Shown here piece after piece: positions 20,641 to 29,300 of a DNA stretch of 60,000 nucleotides; the first letter of the stretch is position 1, and each line of letters opens with the position of its first letter. Made by a program: the position numbers and the translations under genes. The notes below the pieces were generated by a model. The model did not search any database. It was not told the origin of the DNA and worked only from the letters and a program-made list of their open reading frames with translations. Source of the stretch: Symsagittifera roscoffensis (lineage: Eukaryota > Xenacoelomorpha > Acoela > Convolutidae); the NCBI RefSeq assembly GCF_963678635.1, contig NC_087066.1, positions 23,925,609 to 23,985,608 on the forward strand, written 5' to 3'.

Positions 20641-21780
20641 TTAAACATACCATGAATCATTATACTTGAAATATACTTTGCTGACCGCCATGTTCAAAAG
20701 CCTTTTCATGGTTGCTCTTTGATTTTCAGGAGGAGACTTCTGGCTGTACAGCTTCTGTAAAGCAATTTCAATTGCCTCCTTCAGGGGAACGTTGGTGATC
20801 AAACTTTTCACATCAAGAGATATTATGGTTTCATCCGGATCTAGAGCAATGTATTCAATTGTTTCTCTAGCCTCTTTAGTATTGGTTTTTATATTTGCTC
20901 CATCGATATTGTCAAAACACTTTGCAAGCATTTTGTTAAGATTCTCATACGAGCTGCCTGGAAGTGATAGTACTGGTCGTAGGGGTGTCTCATCCTTGTG
21001 TATCTTAGCTAAACCGTACAAACGGGCGAGTTGCCCCCCTGTTGACCTCATCTTAGAATATAACTGATCACTTATCTCGTCTCTTTTGTTCATGGCTAGT
21101 AATTCTTTGTTAAGTTCCTTCTCCATTTTCAGTATCACCTCATCAGTGGTTGCATCTTTTTTCACAAACTGAGCAGATTGCAACAAGGATTCCAGCTTTG
21201 ATTCATACGTTTGTTTCCTCATTATGAAAAAAACAACCCCCTTATCAAAATGCACAGCCAGCAAACCATTATATTTGAGATATTTACTCGTTTTTTCAAC
21301 GGCTTTGTCTCTTGGAATTTGCCTTACGTTTTTTGCATATGCCTTTGCCGCGGCTTCTATTTCACATAACGTTTCACCAGATGTTTTTTGATTTTTCAAT
21401 TGTGAGAGGAAAATTTCGATATCCGCCAAAAAATGTGTTTCGTTAAATTTATCTCTAATGGGATGCTTCGGGTCCATTGATAGCACTTCATATACCCATT
21501 CAGGCAGTTCAATGTTATCAAGTACCTTAACTGATTGCTCATTTCTCCCGCCAATAGGTTTATCCAGTTTTTTTAACTTTTTTCTATGGTTTTCTGATGT
21601 TGTCTTTAAGCTTGCCTCAACTTGACGCCTCACGAAGCGGAAAATGGATGCCCACCACTGTTCGTCAGTTTCTTTTTGCACCAGTGATCTTGCTTTTATT
21701 AGCATCTCCTCGTACCTTTTCCTATCCTCATTTGCCCTAGAAATTTCAGTCCTTAGTAGTTTCAATTGAAAAATATGCAC
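20641..21780 (-). pseudogene. PLE1 RT N-terminal part and fingers/palm (379 codons)
   Basis: The frame covers the helical N-terminal domain (FQLKLLRTEISRANEDRKRY and onward), then GLLAVHFDKGVVFFIMRKQT (RT fingers), RLYGLAKIHKDETPLRPVLS, and ISLDVKSLITNVPL (motif A). It ends at a TAA after WYV where PLE2 has WYVQKDG, so a Gln codon has become a stop. The apparent first Met is not a real start: the sequence continues upstream in the -1 relation from ORF A (21,762-22,037). Confidence 0.85.
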
Positions 21781-22037
21781 AGCTTGGTCCGAAAAAACCC
21801 CGTTCTCGGGACCCTAAACTTCAAAAAATCCGGTATTCGATCGTTTTTCAGACATTTTCTCAGAAACTTCAGTCTATGTACAGATACTTGAACTTTTTTG
21901 AAGAATTTTAAATAGTCTAACACAATTTTCCAAGTTAGTTTTCTTTTTAAAATTTGTCTGAACCAAACAGCAGGCAAAAATACTGTGGTCATCGTTTTGC
22001 AGGCCACGAGTAATGAAACTCCCAAGGCACAAAGCAA
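21762..22037 (-). pseudogene. PLE1 ORF A, N-terminal RT-ORF segment before the frame change
   Basis: A 91-codon frame with LKRKLTWKIVLDYLKFF and LKFLRKCLKNDRIPDFLKF. At GGGGTTTTTTCGG (about 21,790-21,800) the homologous reading passes to the -1 frame. The same change, in the same place, occurs in PLE2 (25,077-25,331 to 25,107). The segment appears to be the start of the PLE polyprotein; its role is unknown. Confidence 0.6.
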
Positions 22038-22049
22038 AACAAATCACAC

Positions 22050-22390
22050 ACATTTCTCACCCCTGTCTTTGAAGCGCAGACACTTCCTCTGCCTTCAGCT
22101 TCCGCTCACGTCTTGCTTTCGCCTTCCTCCTTGTCTGTGATGGTCTCTGTTGTTTGCCCCTGATTTTGCCAATCAGCTCTGATAGCCTCTCTTTGTGTGC
22201 CACTGCCAATCACAGAGATTTCAGCTCCAATTCAGCACTCTGGTGCAGCTTCAAATATTCCTTGAGCTGCTCCGGGTCGTTTTGCTTGCTCTTGGAGAGT
22301 AGCCGTTTTGTAGCTGGGAAAATTTTTGTTCTGTCGTTTTTTCTGTTACTGTAGATGTCAATCTTGGATTGTGATCTGCGGATTAAGGGA
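22050..22390 (-). pseudogene. PLE1 upstream basic ORF relic
   Basis: The minus strand reads LKEYLKLHQSAELELKSL, a stop, LAVAHKERLSELIGKIRG and a Lys/Arg-rich tail (TRRKAKARRERKLKAEE). It aligns with the C-terminal half of the 170-codon ORF of PLE2 (25,387-25,899: LREYLQLHQSSVMELKSL, RRRAKARRAEVLA). Both lie directly upstream of ORF A. The outer part of this reading overlaps the dispersed repeat beyond 22,323, so its true start is uncertain. Confidence 0.55.
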
Positions 22391-22559
22391 TAATTATGAG
22401 TCGTTCAACGTAGTGAAGACTCTTACATAGGTCGTGAATGTTTTTTTTTCGGCTAAGTCATTAGATTTGTTCTTATGCAAATTTGATTGTGATTGAATCT
22501 CTCCATGCGCGAGAAACCGAATAAGGGAAAAGAAAGGCAGCCTATAAGAATTCATTATT
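22324..22559 (+). repeat. Dispersed repeat remnant, right of PLE1
   Basis: This matches 28,499-28,620 (CTGTAGATGTCAA, TTGGATTGTGA, then the core AACGTAGTGAAGACTCTTA at about 22,407-22,425). It is the second half of the repeat copy split by PLE1. Before PLE2 inserted, this DNA lay directly next to the MAD2 5' flank. Confidence 0.75.
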
Positions 22560-22697
22560 GCATGAGAATATTACATTTTCCTGTAAATTTCTGTGATTTT
22601 TTAGTTTTTTGTTCTTTCTGGTTATAAAATTTCGTTTTGGGAACATTTTTGATTCCGACATGTCAGTTTTTTAAATTTTGGCCATGTTATACATACA

Positions 22698-23162
22698 CTA
22701 TAATTTTAGTGTTAGTTCCCGGCTCCTGAATTCATCGCGTGTGTTGATCTTCGGCCTCTCCCTCCAAATATGCAAAGCCTCTAGTGTCAGTAGCTTATGA
22801 GTGTTGGCTGTTTGGTCTATAATCTCTGACTTCAGATCAGCAGTACCGCCTACCTCCTTATTACATTCTAACAAGTGTTGTCCTACTGGGGAGACCGCTT
22901 TGCGGTGTTCATAGACCCTCGTGGCTAAATGTCGGACTGTCTGACCGACATAGGTGGAGTTACATCCACTACATGTAAGCTTGTACACCACTTTGGATCT
23001 CAGTTCACGAGCAAAGGAAGTTTTGAGAGATGGCATTTTTTTTTTCAATTTTCTTGATGAAAAAATTATTTGTGCCCCGGATATTAGCCGAACCTTTGCA
23101 GCTAACAGTTGAGATGGATTACCTCGATGTTGCATTGTAAGAAGGGGTGGTGAGTCTTTCAA
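22698..23162 (-). pseudogene. PLE2 GIY-YIG endonuclease domain
   Basis: A 154-codon frame with SKVVYKLTCSGC, STYVGQTVRHLATRVYEH and LLTLEALHIW, ending in ELTLKL. YVG, the R-x3-E-H helix and the Glu of TLEAL are present, so the nuclease domain itself looks intact. It overlaps in a different frame with the end of the RT stretch. Its role would be target-DNA nicking during retrotransposition. Confidence 0.88.
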
Positions 23163-23240
23163 TCATTTGTCATTTCTCGGTTCTGATGCCTTCACCTCTA
23201 AATTTTTTTCCCTCAACGATCTTGTTAAGAGTTTCAAACA

Positions 23241-24563
23241 CTACCCTGTCAGACCATTTTTTTGGATATTGATTTTCAATCCATAGTTTCCGATTTTTTT
23301 CCAATGCCTGGTCGAAATACTCCCATTACGAGGTACTTTTGAAAACCATATCAACCGTCCCTTCAATAACGTTTCTTTTGTACAGCAAAGTGCGCAGCCT
23401 CTGAAATTTAGAATGGTGCCGGTATCAGTGGGTTTTTGGTAACAATTACATGTGACCTTTTTTGCTGAATCCACGTTGACATTTAAGTCCAAAAAGGCCA
23501 AATTACCGTTACTATCGACTTCTTCTATGGTGTACTGCAAATTTGGATGCAACTTAATGGCAGCCTCGAGAACTACCCCAGGATCGCCCTTGACCGTTCT
23601 AACTATGTCGTCCACATATCTTAGAAAAACTTTAACCCCATTCACAGTCCAATCTGCTTCCCGTTGTTTTTTGCAAGTCATGCAATACCATACTGTATCA
23701 GCGATGTCTGCGTATTCGGATTCCGATGTGTTACCACATCCTAAGTGGTACCAATTCAAACAAGCTTCGCATTCTACTCCTTTTGACCAATATGTCACCT
23801 TTTTCTGACATCTAGGGCACACTTTTTTGTTACCCTCACTTAGCACAGTCAATTTTGGTACTTCTTTCTTTAATGCAGGTTCGTATTTTTTGAGCCAGAA
23901 ATTAGCCAATATTACGGCAAGGGAGGCGCCCATTGCTAAACCGTCTTTTTGTACATACCACAAACCATTGCATTTAAAGTGTACCTTACTCACTGCCAAA
24001 TTCAGTAGTTTTTTCATAGTCTTGCGAGATGTTTCCGGAGGGTTGACTTGCTCATATAATCTCCTCGGGGCTATTTCAACCGCTTCCTTGAGCGGGACGT
24101 TAGTGTACAAACTCTTTACATCAAAGGAGATTATACTCTCGTCAGAGTCCAACTCAGTTTTCTCCAAGATCTCCCTGGCCATTTGAGTGTTCGTTTCTAT
24201 GTTTGCCCCCTCAATTTCATCAAAGTACTTTGCCAATGTTTTATTTAGAATGTCATATGAGCTACCAGGTAAAGAAAGGACGGGACGAAGTGGTGTGCCT
24301 TGTTTGTGTAATTTTGCTAATCCATACAGTCTAGCCGGCTGCGCTCCCGTTGATCTCAACCTATTATACATCGCTTTGCTAATCTTGTCCTTCTTTTTCA
24401 TGGCGAGTAATTCTTTGTTTATGTCTTTTTCAATTTTCATAATCACGCTGTCTGTCAGATTCTTCCTCTCACTAAATTGTTCTGCCTGTAATAAGTCTTT
24501 CAGTTTTTTCTCATATGTCTCCTTTTTCATTACACAAAAACCCACCCCCTTATCAAATGGCAC
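23241..24563 (-). pseudogene. PLE2 reverse transcriptase core with inserted PHD finger (440 codons)
   Basis: RT blocks in order, numbered in this frame: VPFDKGVGFC (from the frame start), RLYGLAKLHKQGTPLRPVLS (79-98), ISFDVKSLYTNVPL (motif A, 145-158), GLAMGASLAVILANFW (motif B, 208-223), FLRYVDDIV (motif C, YVDD 316-319), AFLDLNVNV and CYQKPTDTGT. Between motifs B and C lie about 85 residues with a C4HC3 finger: C249-x2-C252-x12-C265-x2-C268-x4-H273-x2-C276-x17-C294-x2-C297. In other polymerases of this type motifs B and C are about 15-25 residues apart. Catalytic residues are intact, but the frame is cut from its N-terminal part near 24,595 and from GIY-YIG near 23,300. Confidence 0.9.
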
Positions 24564-25107
24564 TGCCAGAAGACCGTTGTCCTGTAAATACTTTGTCCCT
24601 TAAATACTTGTCAGAGGGGGTCTGTTTCACATTCTTAGCATATCTTTTTGCCGCTGCTTCAATCTCACATAATTTTTCTCCGGGAATTCTATTTAACTTC
24701 AGTTCAGACAAAAAATTATCAATGTCATTAAGGAAGTGAATTTCATTGAATTTGTCTCGTACCGGATGTTTTGGTCCAAAACTTAAGACTTCCCGCACCC
24801 AAAGCGGCAAAATCACTTCATCTAAAATTCTAACTGCCCTTTCATCCAAGTTTTTCAATGGTCTATCCTGTCTTTCCGAAAGTTTTTCAAGCTCTCTCTT
24901 GTGTCGGCTTATCAGGTTATTGACACTACACCTTGCTTGCCGGTTCAGATAGAATATTACCAAAGGCCACCACTTCTCATCTATATCCCTTCTCACTACC
25001 TCTCTTGCTTTTACTAGGTTACCCGATGCCTTGGCCCTATCCGCATTTGCCTGGCTTAGCTCAGATCTTAAGAGTCTCAGTTGGAAGCTGTGCATCGCTT
25101 GATCCAA
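24553..25107 (-). pseudogene. PLE2 ORF B, helical N-terminal domain of the RT protein
   Basis: A 184-codon frame, mostly charged helix (SFQLRLLRSELSQANADRAK; DEKWWPL; HKRELEKLSER) followed by FGPKHPVRDKFNEIHFLNDI and EIEAAAKRYAKNVKQTPSDK. It aligns over its length with PLE1 ORF B. It lacks its own ATG at the homologous beginning and is entered from ORF A in the -1 frame. A one-base frameshift near 24,595 separates it from the RT core; PLE1 is continuous there. Confidence 0.8.
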
Positions 25108-25331
25108 AAAAACACCGTTATCAGGTACGCGAAACCGTAAAAATCTGGTATAATGTCGTTATCGAGACATTTTCTCAGAAATTTAATTCTCAGGAAACTG
25201 CCATTAAATTTATTAAAATGTTTTGAATAATCTAATACAAGTTTCCAAGTGAGTTTTCTTTTCAGGACCATTCTAAGGAGTGGTGGTAGCAGCACAATTG
25301 CGGTCATCTGTTCTTTGCAGGCCACGAGCAC
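25077..25331 (-). pseudogene. PLE2 ORF A before the T-run frame change
   Basis: An 84-codon frame with LKRKLTWKLVLDYSKHFNKF and IKFLRKCLDNDIIPDF, homologous to PLE1 ORF A. The frame change into ORF B occurs at GTGTTTTTTTGG (about 25,108-25,120). In both copies the shift is the same size and direction, and ORF A ends within about 15 codons of it. Confidence 0.6.
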
Positions 25332-25386
25332 TGAAACTCATGTGGCACTCAGCAAAGAAAAAACAGCCACAACAAAATCTTACCTC

Positions 25387-25899
25387 CTATTGGTCGTTTG
25401 GTTCCGACTGGAGGTCGCCAGCCAACACCTCCGCTCTCCGCGCCTTTGCCCTGCGGCGTCCCTGCGATTGTTTGTTGGTCTGGGCCCGTATCCTTGAGAA
25501 GATGCCTGGCAGGTGGTCCCGATGGGACAGCACCACCAGTAGTGACTTCAACTCCATTACACTTGACTGGTGCAGTTGAAGATACTCTCTGAGGACTGCA
25601 GGATTATGTCTCTTCCTTCTAGAGATAAGGCTACCAGTTGTTTTTTTGACGATTATCTCTGTCCTCCGCAGATCCTCAAAAATATCGGGAGTGCCCGTTC
25701 TCCTGCAGTAGACAATGCCACTAATTTGTCTTTGCTTTGATTGTAAATACGCCAGTAGTTCGTCAAGTGGGCAGGGCGTAAAGTTGCTCGTGCGATGTGA
25801 GGATATGCTGTTGGTCAGCAAGTCGTGCCAGATGATAATCTGCTTACTGGCCAGAGGTTGCAGTTCCAATAACACTCGTAAATCCTTCCCCCTGTTCAA
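25387..25899 (-). CDS. PLE2 upstream ORF, basic 170-codon protein
   Basis: This is an open frame of 170 codons ahead of the RT ORF. The N-terminal half (KDLRVLLELQPLASKQIIIW, then LDELLAYLQSKQRQISGIVY) could be folded. The C-terminal third is strongly basic (QGRRRAKARRAEVL), as in nucleic-acid-binding ORF1 proteins. No known domain is seen. A diverged relative occupies the same place in PLE1, which argues that it is part of the element and not chance. It is separated from ORF A by one stop and about 55 bp. Confidence 0.55.
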   Translation of the reverse strand: MNRGKDLRVLLELQPLASKQIIIWHDLLTNSISSHRTSNFTPCPLDELLAYLQSKQRQISGIVYCRRTGTPDIFEDLRRTEIIVKKTTGSLISRRKRHNPAVLREYLQLHQSSVMELKSLLVVLSHRDHLPGIFSRIRAQTNKQSQGRRRAKARRAEVLAGDLQSEPNDQ

Positions 25900-26330
25900 G
25901 GTATTGGGGTTCTAAGAAAGGCCGGGGACTGCGTAGACCTTCTGCTGTGTCTCTCTCCGTTCCTCTTGCTCAAGATCTTCAGGCTGTGATAAAGGGAGCT
26001 GGCAGCTACAATCATCGCCATTTTAACTCAAACACTACTGACATTATGAACAAAAAGTGGTAATAAAATTCTGTACAAATAGAAAAAAATTTTTTTCGAA
26101 CTATGGTTGTTTTCCTTAAAGGAATATAACAGTTTGCTTATAGCTTATCGCTAAAAAGGGTTAGAATTTAACAAAAATGGTTATAAGAAATTTAAAATGT
26201 TAATTCAAGCATGAGAATAGCTTCCCTGTCTTATTCCGGAAAGTTACATAAATGAAGCCGTAAATGGCAGATTGGCTCAAAGCTTTTTGCTACTTGCTCT
26301 CATACTACGACTTGTCTACCTTTTTTCCAG

Positions 26331-26335
26331 GAAAA
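26331..26335 (+). promoter_or_regulatory. Splice acceptor 5 nt before the MAD2 ATG
   Basis: A pyrimidine tract (CTACCTTTTTTCCAG, ending at 26,330) is followed by GAAAA and the ATG. No donor is evident in the 111 bp between this site and the PLE2 duplication, so the upstream partner is either a distant 5'UTR exon or a trans-spliced leader. Confidence 0.6.
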
Positions 26336-29300
26336 ATGGCTACAGATCAATTAAGTTCGCTGAATCTCAAGGGCTCTACGGAAGTGGTGTGTGATCTGCT
26401 ATGTAAGTATTTACCGTTTTAAAAATTATGCGGAAAAATGCGTCTGCACTTAATATTGTTCGTCGAAATACATTTGTAGATTACTGTGTGCATAATATCA
26501 GTTACCTACGCGGAGTATACCACAGTAATTTGTACGAGTATGAGACGAAATGGGATCAGAAGGTGTTTGTTTGCCAGAACGAACAAATGCAGAAATATGT
26601 TTCCAAGATGATCGATAGTTTCCGCATTTGGATGTTGAACAAAGAAGCTAGGAGTATTGTGTTGGTGTTATGCGATGCAATTACAGACGAGAGGTTGGAG
26701 CGTTGGCAGTTCGACATAACTCTTGATGACGAATCCATCTCAGCAGACGTGTAAGTATGTGGATCTGTTTGCGATGTCAACCCTTATCTGTCTCTGTTAC
26801 TATTCTGATAGACATGGTCTTAAAGTAACCAAGGTCTCTTGAAAATCCCTCTAGAGCTCGCAAATTGCTAATTAACGGGAATGCGACTATTCAGGAACAT
26901 GACCATATGTGAACCTGCAACAGATGAAAATTTTTAGCAAATTTGAACTTGCAGTATTAATGAGAAACCCAATTGATGATTTAAAACCCCATTGATGATG
27001 AGTTAAAACAAGCAGTAGGCCTTAATACTCTTGCCATCAGCAAGGGTATTGCAACCGGTACTGGACATTTTCCCCGTAAACAACCTTGTTCACAGAATGG
27101 TCAATTTTAGTAGGAATGGTAAATTTCACGACTGCTGACATGCTCAATTTCTTGAACATTTAAACAAAACTACCAGATTCTGTACTAATAAGTTGAGTTC
27201 ATTTATGGGGGTAATTTTTTTCACATATATATTGCGAGTTTTTTTCGGACTGGTTTTCGTCATAGCTTCCGTCGGTTTATTTTACGTTTTTGTAAATGCC
27301 ATATATATTATCTGATACGTTTTCATGTGTCTTGCAATATAAAGCTCTGGCTTTATAGTGATTTAAACTGTTTTTACTAACTCAAAAGTTCTGTAATTTG
27401 TGTTTTAATGTAAATAATGTTTTTTTTTTCGTTGGTTTTTCGATTAGTTGGTTTCGTGTCTCAGTAGGTATGGGTCGTGAAAAGTTTTGAAACGTAATAG
27501 CTCATGTGTTTTCGGCTCAACAGGGGTCGACTCAAATTTTGTAGTCTGAGTTACCGCTCGGTATTTGTTTCCCAATGCTTTTTAAGGCTGTTTATGAACA
27601 TCATTCAATACAAACATGAAATTTTAATGTGTATTTTTGACTTAGTTTTTCATATTTTTTTTTGCTTTCACTTTCTTGTTATACGCCTTAGCCAAGTGTT
27701 ATAAACCCTAAATATATCGTAGTAGTAGCGTAGGTTACGTGTAGCTTAAAGCTACTAAGTACTCAAAATTCAGTTTTCTATTTATCTTAACAAGGATAGC
27801 CGGTTGGTGTGCAAGTAGCAGTGAATGTTCTGCCCACTTTCAAACAAAACTACAAAACGTTTTTTTCTTTGATTTTCTTCAGTTTAGTGTTGTTGTTAAT
27901 GTGTGGTGCAATAAGAGAACTATACAAACCCGTAGAAAATTAGTTAGTAAGGCATAAAAGACGACATTCGTCTTCAAAAAATGAAAAATTAAAATTTTTT
28001 TCATTTTTTTAGAAAACTTTTTTTTTACCTAGGAAGCGCTCAATGTAACTTCCGAAACTAGTTTTCTTTTCAGTAAAATCAATTTTTTTTCGCTTGAAAT
28101 TGAAATGAAATTCGTAAATTTTAAACCAGTTTTTCTCGACACTGGGACAACTTTTTGAAAATTTGTGAATATCGCTTGAATAAGACTGAACAAGCTTAGG
28201 TTTATTATACCGCTCGCATACAGATGATTATTTGTGGTACCTGATTTCGCGTGGAAAAAAATAATAACACACACTCGAATACAAAGTTCATCTCCATTTT
28301 CAATTGTCGGAACAACAAGTATAGCCGGTTGCTATGCAAATAGCGCAGAAAGTCAACGTGGTTTGCACAAGGTGTATCGGCTTTTCAACCGATTTGTAAG
28401 TGTTTATCTGCTGTTTAACAATCAGTTAATTTTTAATGTTCTCAAATTGTACTTCATGCTAGACAATTCGAGAGACATCTGTAAGTTTTGTTGTGCCTAG
28501 TTTTCTCAGTTTATTGTAGATGTCAAGGTTGGATTGTGAGCTACGGAGTACGGGGTAATTATGAGTCGTTGAACGTAGTGAAGACTCTTACGTAGGTCGC
28601 TAGGATTTTTTTCGGGCAAAGTTTTAAATTTTGCTCGCGTCCAAGTTTGATTTTTCTCGGTTTGACGTCTGATTTGTTTCAAGTTTGGTTCATTTCCTTT
28701 GTTGAAAAGAAGGCAAATTTCACCGTGGAAAAGCTATAGTGTAAATTCATATAAAACGTGATCGACTTCTAGTTTCGAAAATGAATTTCTTTATTCAGAT
28801 TTGTCAGCGTTATAAGAAATCTACCTATTGACGCAGTTTGTGCAAATTGACTTCATTTGATCAAAAAAAGTGTTCTTGAAATTTGAAGAGATTTAAGGCC
28901 ATGTTTTTTTTAGTTTCGGAGGTTGAAGTTTTTCAAATATTATCATCTTTATTGTTCGCTTAGTTTATTCAAGAAGTATGATATATATTGAAAATAAAGC
29001 TAGAAATACATAAATTTGTTTATTAAGCAGTTAAATGAGGGATATAATCAAAGTTTTCATTTATGATGGTTTTTGATCATGACCAAATGAGCTTCAGAGG
29101 AGTTTTTGTGTAGAGGTATCCCGCAACAAAAACGATATTCGTAACTATAAATATCCATCCCAGAATCATTACAAAGACTTCCGCTCTTCCGTATTCTTTA
29201 CGAATTCTGATCATCACCATGCCAGGAAGCGCCAAGGTAGAAAAAGATGCCAGTATTCCAGACAATATAAATACCTGGCTCATTCCAGGAGCGAATAACA

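Larger units (their letters stand above)
19184..22323 (-). mobile_element. Penelope-like element PLE1, nested in a dispersed repeat
   Basis: The element runs on the minus strand from an upstream basic ORF through an N-terminal RT domain, the RT core, a PHD finger, the RT C-part and GIY-YIG, to a hammerhead-like core near its 3' end. Its ends are set by comparison with an unoccupied relative of the host repeat at 28,412-28,610: the flanks 19,099-19,183 and 22,324-22,450 join there without a gap, with TTTTG possibly duplicated at the junction (19,179-19,183 and 22,324-22,328). Length is 3.14 kb. A nonsense codon before RT motif B and at least three frameshifts make it inactive. Confidence 0.85.
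22571..26208 (-). mobile_element. Penelope-like element PLE2, 3.64 kb with target-site duplication
   Basis: On the minus strand: 5' region (26,208-25,900), 170-codon basic ORF (25,899-25,387), ORF A, ORF B and RT with PHD finger (25,331-23,241), GIY-YIG (23,162-22,698), 3'UTR to 22,571. The 5' end starts with TTGAATTAAC, which in PLE3 lies directly after the hammerhead-like core. The perfect duplication suggests a fairly recent insertion, but frameshifts near 24,595 and 23,300 and in the RT/GIY-YIG link make it inactive. It ends 127 bp before the MAD2 start codon and must affect or replace part of that gene's upstream region. Confidence 0.9.
22560..26219. repeat. 11-bp target-site duplication bounding PLE2
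   Basis: GCATGAGAATA occurs at 22,560-22,570 and again, identically, at 26,209-26,219. The inner edges coincide with the ends of PLE homology: PLE3 shows the element sequence starting at the base after the right copy. An 11-bp duplication is in the range seen for Penelope-like insertions. Confidence 0.8.

Noticed and set aside
25249-25592. Plus-strand ORFs over the PLE2 upstream region
   Set aside because: Antisense readings of the basic ORF and ORF A; not conserved in PLE1.
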